A DNA stretch of 64,000 nucleotides, from positions 62,001-126,000 of the forward strand of contig NZ_BCTZ01000001.1 of assembly GCF_001591025.1 (NCBI RefSeq), written 5' to 3'. The DNA comes from Sphingomonas soli NBRC 100801 (lineage in GTDB: Bacteria > Pseudomonadota > Alphaproteobacteria > Sphingomonadales > Sphingomonadaceae). Position numbers and translations under genes: made by a program. The stretch's first letter is position 1. Each line of letters begins with the position of its first letter. Below the pieces are notes generated by a model. The model had not been told where the DNA came from. It ran no database searches and saw only the letters and a program-made list of their open reading frames with translations. Positions 1 through 8,174 of the stretch are shown here, in pieces.

Positions 1-390
1 AAGGCCGGCCCAAGCGGCCAGTGGCTGGTCCCAAAGGCCGATCCAACTTCGCGTGCAATGGTCTCCCGTCGCTACCGGATAGGCAAAGGACTCCAAGATG
101 ATCAGACAGCGAGATAGCTGGGCGGCCCCATCCAGACGGCTGCCGCTTCGCCAGAAGTCCCGCGAATAGAGCGCTCCCCGCTGCTTGGGCGGAACCGGCC
201 TCGTGAAAGTCTCGGACGATAGACCCCAGCGCATCGCGGTTAGACGGCGCATGCCGCCTTCTTCCACGACGACCGGAACGGCGTCGCCGGTCCAGATCGA
301 TTCTCGCCAGACAAGACCGGGATCGGGCACCGCTGCCGACAGCTGCGCCATTTCCAAAGTGGAGCCCCGCGCACGCAACAAGCAGGTCAT
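1..390 (-). CDS. SRAP-like (SOS response-associated peptidase family) protein, partial
   Basis: Reads leftward off the window edge, so about 130 residues are visible. The ATG at 390 has a good ribosome site (AGGAG, about seven bases upstream). SRAP landmarks include MRWGL at residues 53-57, RCLIILESF near residue 86, and RSWIGLWDQPLAAWAGL at the visible end. In the family, SRAP/HMCES proteins cap abasic sites in single-stranded DNA through a cysteine at position 2. Here the protein begins Met-Thr-Cys, so that cysteine is residue 3 and the canonical chemistry is doubtful unless it is processed. It follows the DUF6035-like gene and probably shares its LexA-boxed promoter. A second SRAP-like gene lies at 37904. 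Family assignment is fairly sure; function is inferred. Confidence 0.7.
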   Translation of the reverse strand, partial: MTCLLRARGSTLEMAQLSAAVPDPGLVWRESIWTGDAVPVVVEEGGMRRLTAMRWGLSSETFTRPVPPKQRGALYSRDFWRSGSRLDGAAQLSRCLIILESFAYPVATGDHCTRSWIGLWDQPLAAWAGL

Positions 391-1801
391 GCTCAAGCTC
401 CTGCTGATCGCGCGCGGGATTGGACATCGCCCAGGCCGGAAGCTGCCCCAGATCATTCAGCTCGGCGCGCAGCATCCCGTCAAACACCTCCGGGAAAAGC
501 CGTTTCGCCGCGGACCAGATCGCGTGTCCCGGCCGGATCTGCGCGGCACGATGTCGGGCCTTGGCGAGCGCCGTTTGGAGGGATGCGCGCGACAGCCATT
601 CGTGCGCCATGGTGTTCGCAAGCATTGTCTCAATCAGCGTTGCGTAAGGCATATAGGGGGCTGCGGAGAGGCGCGCATTGAGCATGGCCAATAGCGCGCC
701 TTCCTTGTTGTACCGGCTCACATAGACCCGGTCGCGCCCATCCTTTGCCGATCGCGCGATTGAAAAGAGCATCGCAGCGACCTCCAGGAAGTGCGGGACG
801 CTGCGGATCTCATTCTCGTGCCAGAAGGCATCCTTCCATGCGCTGAGCTCGGGAACATAGGATCGGATCGATGCCCACAGAGGATCGAATCGCTCGGCGA
901 CTTTCGGGTTGGCGAAATCGAAGGGCGCGCTCGTTTTGAGCGCTTCCCACCATTTCTCGCGGGCCTCCTGGCAATAATGTAGCAGGCGCGGTGTCCTCCG
1001 GTCCTCCAGGAACACCGAGCGGCCCGAACCGCGATCAAGGTCGTCCAGCCGAGCGATGCGTGGCTTGAGCCAACCGGAGTCCCCGTCGAGCCATGTCGAT
1101 AGCCGCAGGCCATTTGCCGCGATCGACGCATCGAACGCAGCGACATCGAACAGAAAGGCGTTACCGCGCTGGAGTGTAATCACATCGCGAAAGCCTTGAG
1201 GGAGGTCCGCCTCCAGCTCACGAAATACCCAGATGAGCGACACGCCCTCCGCTTCATAGTGAAGGTGTCGTGCCGCGATCTCAAAGGCGAAGGGCTTCGA
1301 GAGCTGCACCTCGAACGCGAAGCGGCCTATGCCCTCGATCTCGGCATAAATGTCCGGATAGCAGCCACGGTCTTCGATGGCGGGTTTCAGATAACGATCG
1401 ACCGACACCTTGGTGCAGCGCGGATCCCTCTCGAGCAACTCGGCGATCGTGTCGCATATCCAGCGATGCCGGGCGGATTCCTGATGACCCTGATATTGCG
1501 CCGCGCGGGCGTTGTCGGGGATAAGGTTGCGTCCCTGATACCATGGGCAATCATCGACGGCGGCACCAACATAGTGCTGGAACAGCGGGACATTCCCATT
1601 GCCGGTCGTCTGCGCGCGAATATAGACCGCGCCTTGGCACAGACGGCACCGCGCCAGCGGCCGCTTGGGTTCGCGCCGGTGTCTCAGATTGATTTCAGCG
1701 CGCAAATGCTCCCACGCGGCCGGCTCCATCGCCATGAGCGCGCCGATCGCGACCGCTCCGCGCGGTAGTTCGAAATCCGCAATCTCGACCGTTCGCTGCA
1801 T
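388..1801 (-). CDS. DUF6035-like / CoiA-like nuclease-fold protein (3' end unclear)
   Basis: About 470 residues starting MQRTVEIADF at 1801. An early CRLCQG and a later DDCPWY could form a zinc knuckle (residues about 55-95). YPDIYAEIEG followed by FAFEVQLS resembles a PD-(D/E)xK core (Asp, then Glu-x-Gln) as in CoiA-type competence nucleases and DUF6035 proteins. It is the first gene after the LexA box at 1864-1878. The odd point is the end: this frame has no stop down to base 1 and overlaps the SRAP-like gene. A TGA two bases before the SRAP start (395-393) lies in another frame. A one-base indel near 395-455 would give a normal tandem arrangement. The nuclease role is inferred. Confidence 0.65.
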
Positions 1802-1863
1802 CCCGACCCTCCTGGTCAGCACTGCCTGTTATTGCGTTCCCGTCTCAATCGACTCGCTACTTT

Positions 1864-1878
1864 GTTCAATATTTGTTC
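1864..1878. promoter_or_regulatory. LexA (SOS) box
   Basis: The plus strand reads GTTC AATATTT GTTC, a perfect match to the alphaproteobacterial LexA operator GTTC-N7-GTTC. It lies 63 bases upstream of the DUF6035-like start at 1801, a normal operator position. It implies DNA-damage induction of that gene and of the SRAP-like gene behind it. Confidence 0.8.
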
Positions 1879-1963
1879 TACTATCCGTTCGATGAGTCAA
1901 GCAGGTGAGGGGGAGGCGAGCGGAGAACGTCCGGCGCGCTCGCTCCGCGTTTGGCGAAGCTGA

Positions 1964-2857
1964 TCAGTTCGCGTCGAGCGAGGATGCATCCACGATGGTG
2001 CGGAACTGTCCGAGGATGTCGGGGTGCCGCTCGGCCAGGTATCGTTCGATATTCTCATTCGCGATCAGGCGGTCGAGATAGCGCGATGAGAGAACGAGCT
2101 GCAGCACGTCATCACCGAAGGTCGCTTCGCGTGCCCGGAAATCGGAATTGAGCCCTTCGAGCTCGCGTTCCATCCGCGCCATCTGGTCAGGCGTAACCCC
2201 GGCGACCTTTTTCGGCTTGTCGGGACGCGCCAGATCTTTCTGCCGTGTCGCCGCCAGGATCGCCTTGGCGTAGGTCGCGGTGAAGTTGTTCATCGACGTC
2301 ATCATCTCGGCGCACGCGAATTGCTTGTGCGGCTTCATCTTGCGCAAGACGTCGAAGACCAGGGCGTTGACCTGTTTGTCCTTGAGGATCTCGACCGCGT
2401 CCGAGGCGATCCCGTCGAGCAGGGTCCTGCGCCTAGCGAGCGACTTTTCGTCCATGCCGAGCGCCGATGCGATCATCCGGGCCGGGACGCCACGGTCAAG
2501 CGCGCGGGTGATCATGTAATGCTCCTGCACCGTCGCAAGGCGATTGACTCGCTTGTTGTAGGTGAACGCCTCATCGTCGTCGGAGATGAGGCAGGGCGCG
2601 TTTGTGGCGCCCTGGTTTTTCAGCGCCTGCAACCGGAGATGACCGTCGAGTAGCATGTGGCGATCGTCGGCATCGCCGGCGGTGACGACGAGCGGTTCGA
2701 TGACGCCGACCTCGTTGATCGAGGAGACGATCCGCCCATAGCGCCGTGAGCTCGTGATCCGTTCGGTCATTGGCCGTAGCGGCAATATACGCTCGATCGG
2801 CAGTTCGAGAACATGGGTCTCGAACGAGATGCGAACCGGCTGCACCATGTCAGACAT
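1964..2857 (-). CDS. ParB N-terminal / RepB C-terminal domain protein
   Basis: 297 residues. Residues about 15-120 form a ParB/Spo0J-like N-terminal domain (LPIERILPLRPMTER, then LLDGHLRLQAL, the equivalent of the GHxR motif). A helix-turn-helix follows near 125-150 (ARMIASALGMDEKSLARRR), then a helical C-terminal half typical of plasmid partitioning protein RepB. It overlaps the upstream ParB gene by eight bases and ends a three-gene leftward unit headed by a serine recombinase. In this module ParB-like proteins probably help the recombinase choose DNA or regulate the element; that is inference. No ParA is present, so classical partitioning is unlikely. Confidence 0.85.
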   Translation of the reverse strand: MSDMVQPVRISFETHVLELPIERILPLRPMTERITSSRRYGRIVSSINEVGVIEPLVVTAGDADDRHMLLDGHLRLQALKNQGATNAPCLISDDDEAFTYNKRVNRLATVQEHYMITRALDRGVPARMIASALGMDEKSLARRRTLLDGIASDAVEILKDKQVNALVFDVLRKMKPHKQFACAEMMTSMNNFTATYAKAILAATRQKDLARPDKPKKVAGVTPDQMARMERELEGLNSDFRAREATFGDDVLQLVLSSRYLDRLIANENIERYLAERHPDILGQFRTIVDASSLDAN

Positions 2858-3722
2858 CGCTCAACCCCAGGCGCTGAGCGATCGGCTGCGGCAATTTGGT
2901 CAGTCCTTCCGCGCGCAGCAGATCGACGAAATGGGCCTCGGACAGCAGCTTGCTCATCGCGCCGACGATGAAGGTCAGGCGGCTTTCGGTAAGAATGGCC
3001 TTTTTGACGAGCAGCCGCTGCCGCGCGACTTCCTTCTGATAGGCGCGGACGAGCGCGACCGCGGATGTCGGCTGCGCGCGCTTCGGGCCAGTTCGTACCG
3101 ATTTCAGCCCTTTGCCGATCAGGTTGCGCTCATCGACGATCCTGCGGATCGCCAGCACCTGCTGGCCTGACAGCTGACCGGTCTCGTAGGCCTCGGTGAG
3201 CGCGCGCTGGACATCCGCGTCATCGGCGCGGGCGATCTCGGCCGCAACGCTGTGCGGGATCACGCCGCGCTCGACGGCATCGAGCAGCCGGTCCTCGCCC
3301 TTTTCGAGGAGGAGGTTGATGGTCCACACATATTCAGGGCTGAAACCGACCTTGCGGGCAATCTCTGCGTGGCTGTAGCCGCGTTCGCGCAGCGCGCCGA
3401 TCTCGCGAATAAGCTCGAGCGGGCTGAGATTTCGGCGCGCGAGATTTTCGACGAGGCTCATCACAAAGCATTCCTCGCGGCTCGCCTCGATGATCATCGC
3501 CGGGATCTCGGTCTGACCGAGCTTGATGAACGCCTCCATCCGGCCCTGGCCGCAGATCAGCTCATAGCTGTCGCCCGATGGGGCTCGGCGGACCGTGATC
3601 GGGCGTTTGAGCCCGACCGCACGGATGCTTTCGACCAGTTCATCGAAGATCCGGCGGTTGCGCGCCCTAGGATTGAGGACCTCGATCAGCTCGATCGGAA
3701 TGGTTTCGATGGGCGGGTTCAT
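2850..3722 (-). CDS. ParB/RepB/Spo0J-like protein
   Basis: 290 residues. The N-terminal ParB domain carries ICGQGRMEAFIKLG and ENLARRNLSPLE, the ParB box 2 region. A helix-turn-helix lies near residues 118-140 (YSHAEIARKVGFSPEYV), and the C-terminal part is helical. It overlaps both neighbours (ATGA with the recombinase at 3719-3722, eight bases with the next gene), so the three genes are translationally coupled. There is no parA and no visible parS cluster. The domain call is sure; the role beside a recombinase is unknown. Confidence 0.88.
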   Translation of the reverse strand: MNPPIETIPIELIEVLNPRARNRRIFDELVESIRAVGLKRPITVRRAPSGDSYELICGQGRMEAFIKLGQTEIPAMIIEASREECFVMSLVENLARRNLSPLELIREIGALRERGYSHAEIARKVGFSPEYVWTINLLLEKGEDRLLDAVERGVIPHSVAAEIARADDADVQRALTEAYETGQLSGQQVLAIRRIVDERNLIGKGLKSVRTGPKRAQPTSAVALVRAYQKEVARQRLLVKKAILTESRLTFIVGAMSKLLSEAHFVDLLRAEGLTKLPQPIAQRLGLSDV

Positions 3723-5269
3723 GCGCGGCGCTCTAGCGGGTGCCGCCGCAGTAGATGATACAGGGGCGCCAGATCGTCGGTACGGTAGGTGTCGAGCAGG
3801 ATGCCGTTATCCTCGGCCATGCCGAGCCGCGGCGTCGCGCCGATGTCGATCCACGGCAGCAGATAATAGTCGCGGATTTGGCGATTGTCGGGCTCGAGGC
3901 GAACGGCGATCGTGATGTCCGGTTGCAGACCGGTATCGAGACGGACGCGCCAGTGAAGCGATCCAGCGGGCGTCGACCGGCAGCGCACGATTACCAGGGC
4001 GATCGTCGCTTCATGATTGACCGTGAGCAGGTCGGTTTGTTCGTCGACCTCCACGAAACCGCCAATCGCTTCGATCCCGGCGATCGTCCTCGCGACGACA
4101 TCGGGATGCATGAGGCGGAGCTGGCGGTTGGTCTCGACATAGCGATAGTCGCGTGCCGGCTGATAGCCGATCAGTTGATAGGCCCTGAGCAGGCTGCCGA
4201 ACCGGCTGCGATAGGCGGCGGTCGACGGCATCGTGTCGATCTCGTCGATGATCATGCCTGAAAGCTCACCGCGCGAGGCGAGGAGGTGGCGTAGCAATTC
4301 GAGCAGCTCCTCGTCGCTGAACCGGCGCGCGCGTTCAGCGAGGATGGTCTGCGCGGCTTGGAACAGGTCCGTATCGACGATCGCTTCGAAGGCGCCTGTC
4401 TGGCGCACCCACATGTCAGGGTCGTTGATGACGCGCTTGCGCTTCAGTTTGAAGGAGACGCGGTTGTAGACATTGTTGCCGATATATTTTTCGTTGCTGA
4501 GGATCTGCCGGACCGTGGGGCGCGTCCAGGCCGCGCCCGTGTCGGTGCGGGTTCCTTCGAGATTGAGAACGGTCGCGATCTCGCGTTCCGACCGCAGTTC
4601 CCCCACGAACATCCGGTAGATGCGGCGGACGGTCTCGATCTCCGCATCGGGCCCGGGCACCAGAATGACGCGGTCGGTCTGGAGGCTCTTATGCTCGCCG
4701 CGCTCCAGCGGGGCCTTAAGCTCATTATGCTCGTTGACCAGATGGCGGCGCAGGCCAAAGCCCGCCGGGCCGCCTTGGCGATAGCCGAGCGTGATCAGTC
4801 GGCATTGCCCGGCGAAGACCTTGCTCGACAACTCCCGGCTATATTCGCCCGCCATCACGCGCTTGATGCTCTTCATGACATTGGACGGCAGGCTGCCGTC
4901 ATTGTCGAATTGCTCGGCGCAATAATGGACGTTTATCCCGCGCTCGCGGCAGATGAACTCGTAATAGGCGCTTTCGTCGGCGTCCTGAAACCGGCCCCAG
5001 CGGCTGATGTCGTAGACGAGCACGGCTTCGTAATCGGCGACACCGTCCCGGACATCGTCGAGCAGCCGGCGCAGCGCGTCGCGGCCGGCGATGTTGAGTC
5101 CGCTACGGCCTTCATCGGCATAACTGCGGACGATCTCGAAATTGCGGCGCGCGGCATAGGCGGCGATCGCTTCAGCCTGGTTCTCGGTCGAATAGCGCTG
5201 ATGATCGGTCGACATGCGCACATATTGCGCGGCGCGTATCATCGGCACTTGCGTCTCTGGATCAGGCAC
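3719..5269 (-). CDS. Large serine recombinase (resolvase/invertase family)
   Basis: 516 residues. The resolvase catalytic domain begins near residue 11 with RAAQYVRMSTDHQ, placing the nucleophile at Ser20. SGLNIAGR, LVYDISRWGR and the ELSSKVFAG helix follow. The recombinase domain (about 160-300) includes RRIYRMFVGELRSEREIATVLN and RPTVRQILSNEKYIGN. The C-terminal 200 residues are not a standard zinc-beta-ribbon. It starts with GTG at 5269; an ATG at 5242 is an alternative. It probably integrates or excises the element that carries it and the two ParB genes. No attachment sites were recognised. Confidence 0.88.
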   Translation of the reverse strand: MPDPETQVPMIRAAQYVRMSTDHQRYSTENQAEAIAAYAARRNFEIVRSYADEGRSGLNIAGRDALRRLLDDVRDGVADYEAVLVYDISRWGRFQDADESAYYEFICRERGINVHYCAEQFDNDGSLPSNVMKSIKRVMAGEYSRELSSKVFAGQCRLITLGYRQGGPAGFGLRRHLVNEHNELKAPLERGEHKSLQTDRVILVPGPDAEIETVRRIYRMFVGELRSEREIATVLNLEGTRTDTGAAWTRPTVRQILSNEKYIGNNVYNRVSFKLKRKRVINDPDMWVRQTGAFEAIVDTDLFQAAQTILAERARRFSDEELLELLRHLLASRGELSGMIIDEIDTMPSTAAYRSRFGSLLRAYQLIGYQPARDYRYVETNRQLRLMHPDVVARTIAGIEAIGGFVEVDEQTDLLTVNHEATIALVIVRCRSTPAGSLHWRVRLDTGLQPDITIAVRLEPDNRQIRDYYLLPWIDIGATPRLGMAEDNGILLDTYRTDDLAPLYHLLRRHPLERRA

Positions 5270-5347
5270 GGACTACCTCGGCGACTGTCGCGAAGGAGTC
5301 CTTCGCCTGTGTTTTTCCTCGCCGCCTTCTATGCAAGGAGGGGTGGA

Positions 5348-5734
5348 ATGTCGTTTTCCGATGAGGACCGAGATTTTCGGGCCGATTCAGGAAAGAAGTT
5401 TCCGCTCGATCCTGGCGCCGATACCGAGGCCGCGTTCGCGCTCGTCATCGCCGATGCGTTGCGGCGCGATTTCGGTGCCGTGCCGGCCCGCGTGAAGCAC
5501 ATCGCCCGGCTAACCGGCGCGAATCCACGCACGGTCAAGAATTGGCTTCAGGCGCAGAACGGGCCGAGCGGGGCGGGGCTTGTCGTGCTGATGCGGCACT
5601 CGGACGCGGTGACCGAGGCGGTGCTTCAGCTCGCCGACCGGCACGAGGAGCAGCATCGATTGCGCGGCCTCCGGCTTGAGCGATCGCTGCGGGGCCAACT
5701 ACTTAGCTTGCTCGAGCACCTAGGTCCGGAGTAG
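5348..5734 (+). CDS. Small helix-turn-helix protein
   Basis: 128 residues from the ATG at 5348, preceded by a strong Shine-Dalgarno (AGGAGG at about 5335-5340). Residues about 50-75 (VKHIARLTGANPRTVKNWLQ) look like a helix-turn-helix, followed by helical sequence to the end. It diverges from the recombinase operon with about 78 bases between starts, so it may regulate it. The family is not recognised. Codon use matches the neighbours. Confidence 0.65.
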   Translation: MSFSDEDRDFRADSGKKFPLDPGADTEAAFALVIADALRRDFGAVPARVKHIARLTGANPRTVKNWLQAQNGPSGAGLVVLMRHSDAVTEAVLQLADRHEEQHRLRGLRLERSLRGQLLSLLEHLGPE

Positions 5735-5958
5735 CGGTCGCGGACCCATTCGAGCGCCGAATACGCGGTTTCGTGATCGACTGAGGCGCCGTGAGCGACG
5801 GGACGCCTTCGCGCCAAATCGCCGGTGTTCGAAAGTGCGATGTATGGCGCGCGCGAGCTTCCCACAGCTTTTCCCACGGCGGTAATTTCTGAGCTTGCGA
5901 ATCCCTGCATTTACCGTCACGTTTCTGTAAGAGAATGCAACGCGGGTAGATGTCGCCG

Positions 5959-7272
5959 ATGACTGCGCAAGTCGCCATCATGAACCGCGTGGGTGTTGCG
6001 CTAGCCGCGGACAGTGCTGTATCCGTCCGACCCGGGGTATTTGCCGACCGCAAGATTTACAGCAGCGTAGATAAGCTGTTCATACTGTCGAATAGTGAAC
6101 CCGTTGGGGTGATGATCAATGGCAGGGCCGAATATCTTGGCATGCCAGTCGAAACCTTGATCAAAGAATTTCGAGATTCTAAATTTTCCACGCCGCAGCG
6201 TACCGTCGCCGATTATGCGCGGCGTTTCTTCGAGTTTCTAGGGAAGCAGTTTCCTGGCACCCTGCAGGATGCTCGCGACTACGCCGCGACGATCGCGGTC
6301 TACAAGCTCCAGCGGCTTGTCAAACATGCGGAAGAGCTGTTCGAGGAAGCGGTAGAGAGCGGCGAGCGGCCGAGTTTCGGGCACTTGCTTGCCGAACATT
6401 GCCTTGAGGAGGTCAACGCGGGGCTTGAGATCGCTCGCGCTCGCGCTCCGTTGATTGGCATCACGTCCAGCAATCTGCCCCAGGATATTGGCGAGATTGT
6501 TAGGCACGCGATCGATCGCACGTTCGAATCGGGGTTTCGAGAGCTCGAAGCGCCGATGACCGAACTCATCAGCCTGCTGATGACTCGGCAGATCGATAGC
6601 GGTGAATCCGCGCAGTTCGTCTTTGCCGGTTTCGGCACCGAGCAGCGATTTCCGGCTATTGTCGCGACCGATTGCGACGGCCCTCTGGTTGGCACGCACA
6701 AGGTCAGATTTACCGATGATGGCGTGATCGACGACGAAACTCCCGCGCTGATCAGGCCTTTCGCGCAAGTGGACATGGTCAATCGCCTGGTCGATGGGGT
6801 CGATGAGACCTACAGTCATTTCTTGACCGGCGCGATTGGCAAGGCGCTCGAGCGTTACGCCGATTATGCGATGAGCAAGGTCAGCCGCCGTAAGCCGTCG
6901 GCGGCGCTGCGGGCCGAGTTGGCGATACTCGGCGAACTCTATGTCGGCGAGATCCTGGCGGGCGCGAATGTCTTTCGCGAGACCACCTATCGACGGTCGC
7001 TGCTGGAAGGCGTTCAGTTCATGCCGAAAAGCGATCTCGCCGCTCTTGCCAAATCTATCGTCAACTTGCAGTCAATCAATGAAACCGTCGGGGGGCCGAT
7101 CGACGTCGCAGTGATCTCAAAACATGACGGTTTCGTCTGGATAGAGCGAAAGCACTATTTCGACGCGGAGATCAATTCGCGGTTCCTCGCGAAGCAGACG
7201 TCGCGGGTGAACAGGTGGATGTCGGAATATGGAGAGTCTGGAGAGCAACTCGGCGCAGGAGGCGAGCGGTGA
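5959..7272 (+). CDS. Ntn-hydrolase (proteasome/HslV-like) domain protein
   Basis: 437 residues if started at the second ATG (5959). The first ATG at 5950 has no spaced ribosome site. From 5959 the protein begins Met-Thr-Ala, so Met removal would expose Thr1, as in HslV. Counting from that Thr, Asp17 falls in ALAADSAV, as in proteasome beta subunits. Lys38 in SVDKLFIL matches the catalytic Lys33 position with a short insertion, and VGVMINGRAE resembles the following strand and glycine turn. The C-terminal 350 residues are helical and unassigned. Anbu and HslV are much shorter, and no AAA partner is nearby. Small coupled genes follow. Protease or amidase activity is inferred. Confidence 0.6.
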   Translation: MTAQVAIMNRVGVALAADSAVSVRPGVFADRKIYSSVDKLFILSNSEPVGVMINGRAEYLGMPVETLIKEFRDSKFSTPQRTVADYARRFFEFLGKQFPGTLQDARDYAATIAVYKLQRLVKHAEELFEEAVESGERPSFGHLLAEHCLEEVNAGLEIARARAPLIGITSSNLPQDIGEIVRHAIDRTFESGFRELEAPMTELISLLMTRQIDSGESAQFVFAGFGTEQRFPAIVATDCDGPLVGTHKVRFTDDGVIDDETPALIRPFAQVDMVNRLVDGVDETYSHFLTGAIGKALERYADYAMSKVSRRKPSAALRAELAILGELYVGEILAGANVFRETTYRRSLLEGVQFMPKSDLAALAKSIVNLQSINETVGGPIDVAVISKHDGFVWIERKHYFDAEINSRFLAKQTSRVNRWMSEYGESGEQLGAGGER

Positions 7273-7447
7273 CGCGGCGCAAGCGCGTGACGCGGTTGAC
7301 GCGGTGCTGAGGCGTTATCCGCGCGCGGAAACCCGCTTCTCACCGCGTGAGCGCGGTACGAATGCCGCGGATGCTGCCTTTGATCGTGCTGTCGCGGAAC
7401 TTGCGCAAATTGGCGAGTTGCCCTGCGATGGGACTGGGGCACAATAA
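7229..7447 (+). CDS. Small hypothetical protein coupled to the Ntn-hydrolase gene
   Basis: 72 residues, hydrophilic and alanine/glutamate-rich, starting MESLESNSAQEASG. It overlaps the end of the Ntn-hydrolase gene by 44 bases in another frame. Its TAA stop (7445-7447) overlaps the ATG of the next small ORF in a TAATG junction. That stop-start coupling is the main reason to accept it. No domain is recognised, and no good ribosome site was seen. Confidence 0.5.
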   Translation: MESLESNSAQEASGDAAQARDAVDAVLRRYPRAETRFSPRERGTNAADAAFDRAVAELAQIGELPCDGTGAQ

Positions 7448-7569
7448 TGCCTCAGATCAAACAAATTGTTTACTCATCTATCATAATGTTTGTCTGGGGG
7501 GCTTTCTGCTGGTATTTGGGACCTGCCCGCGTCGAGGCGACAGGCCCAGTACATCGGCAGTACATGTAA
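7447..7569 (+). CDS. Very small putative membrane protein
   Basis: 40 residues, MPQIKQIVYSSIIMFVWG and onward. One hydrophobic helix spans residues about 7-24, followed by a polar tail. It starts inside the preceding stop codon (TAATG), which suggests termination-reinitiation. Too short for most gene finders. The single membrane span beside a putative hydrolase resembles small effectors or anchors; that is inference. Confidence 0.45.
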   Translation: MPQIKQIVYSSIIMFVWGAFCWYLGPARVEATGPVHRQYM

Positions 7570-7611
7570 GGTTCTGTATTCGTTGGAATCTTGGGGGAAG
7601 GGAGAACGGAC

Positions 7612-7779
7612 GTGCTGACCATGACGCCGGAATATGCCGCACAGCGCGAGCGCAAAGCACGCGAAACGCTCGATTGGCTTGAGGGCAAATTTCAGGTCAA
7701 GCCGTTGCGCGCGCCCGTCGTGGCCCGTCTCGATCTTCGCAAGCCTGCATCGTCGCGCGCCAAGCTGCGCCGCGTTTGA
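7612..7779 (+). CDS. 55-residue basic protein, copy 1
   Basis: Starts at GTG 7612 after a purine-rich site (GGGGGAAGGGAGAAC). A paralogue of identical length lies at 8007. Both share MTPEYAA, RERKARETLDWLEGKF and VKPLRAPVVARLDL, then diverge into basic tails. The GTG start is chosen because it aligns with the ATG of copy 2. It appears helical and basic, perhaps nucleic-acid binding; no family is recognised. Confidence 0.6.
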   Translation: MLTMTPEYAAQRERKARETLDWLEGKFQVKPLRAPVVARLDLRKPASSRAKLRRV

Positions 7780-7843
7780 ACGCGTGCGGCGCGCCACCGC
7801 GCCGCCCACATCCAATACTCCTGTCGTTGGCGCCATAATGGGT

Positions 7844-7867
7844 CGACGGGTATTATTTTACCCGTCG
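7844..7867. terminator. Strong hairpin between the two 55-residue genes
   Basis: A perfect nine-base-pair stem (CGACGGGTA / TACCCGTCG) around a six-base T-rich loop. There is no long T-tract, so it could be a weak terminator, an attenuator or an mRNA stabiliser. It lies 65 bases after copy 1 and 140 bases before copy 2. Confidence 0.45.
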
Positions 7868-8006
7868 ATGCCCTCTTGCGCATTTCCTCCGATTTACGAT
7901 ATCGCGCGTCCTTAAATTCGCGATCAGCGTTGCGGCGGAACCTGTGGCGCTGGTCGCTGGTTTTTTACCCGTACTAACCACGGCCGGATAGGCCGAAGGA
8001 GATACA

Positions 8007-8174
8007 ATGCTCTTGATGACGCCAGAATATGCGGCGGAACGCGAGCGCAAGGCGCGGGAAACCCTCGACTGGCTTGAGGGCAAGTTCCACGTCAAACCGC
8101 TGCGCGCGCCTGTCGTGGCGCGCCTCGACCTCGCGCGCCCCAAGCGTCGTCGCGGCAAAGCCGCGACGGCTTAA
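8007..8174 (+). CDS. 55-residue basic protein, copy 2
   Basis: Starts at ATG 8007 after AAGGAG (7996-8001), stops at TAA 8172-8174. About three quarters of its residues match copy 1 (7612-7779), including TLDWLEGKF and VKPLRAPVVARLDL. The tail KRRRGKAATA is strongly basic. It overlaps the convergent nitrilase-like gene by four bases. Two conserved copies suggest a retained function, but none can be named. Confidence 0.65.
   Translation: MLLMTPEYAAERERKARETLDWLEGKFHVKPLRAPVVARLDLARPKRRRGKAATA

Noticed and set aside
5950..5958. First ATG of the Ntn-hydrolase gene
   Set aside because: It is one base from the only purine-rich site and would hide the catalytic Thr; 5959 fits both translation and chemistry better.
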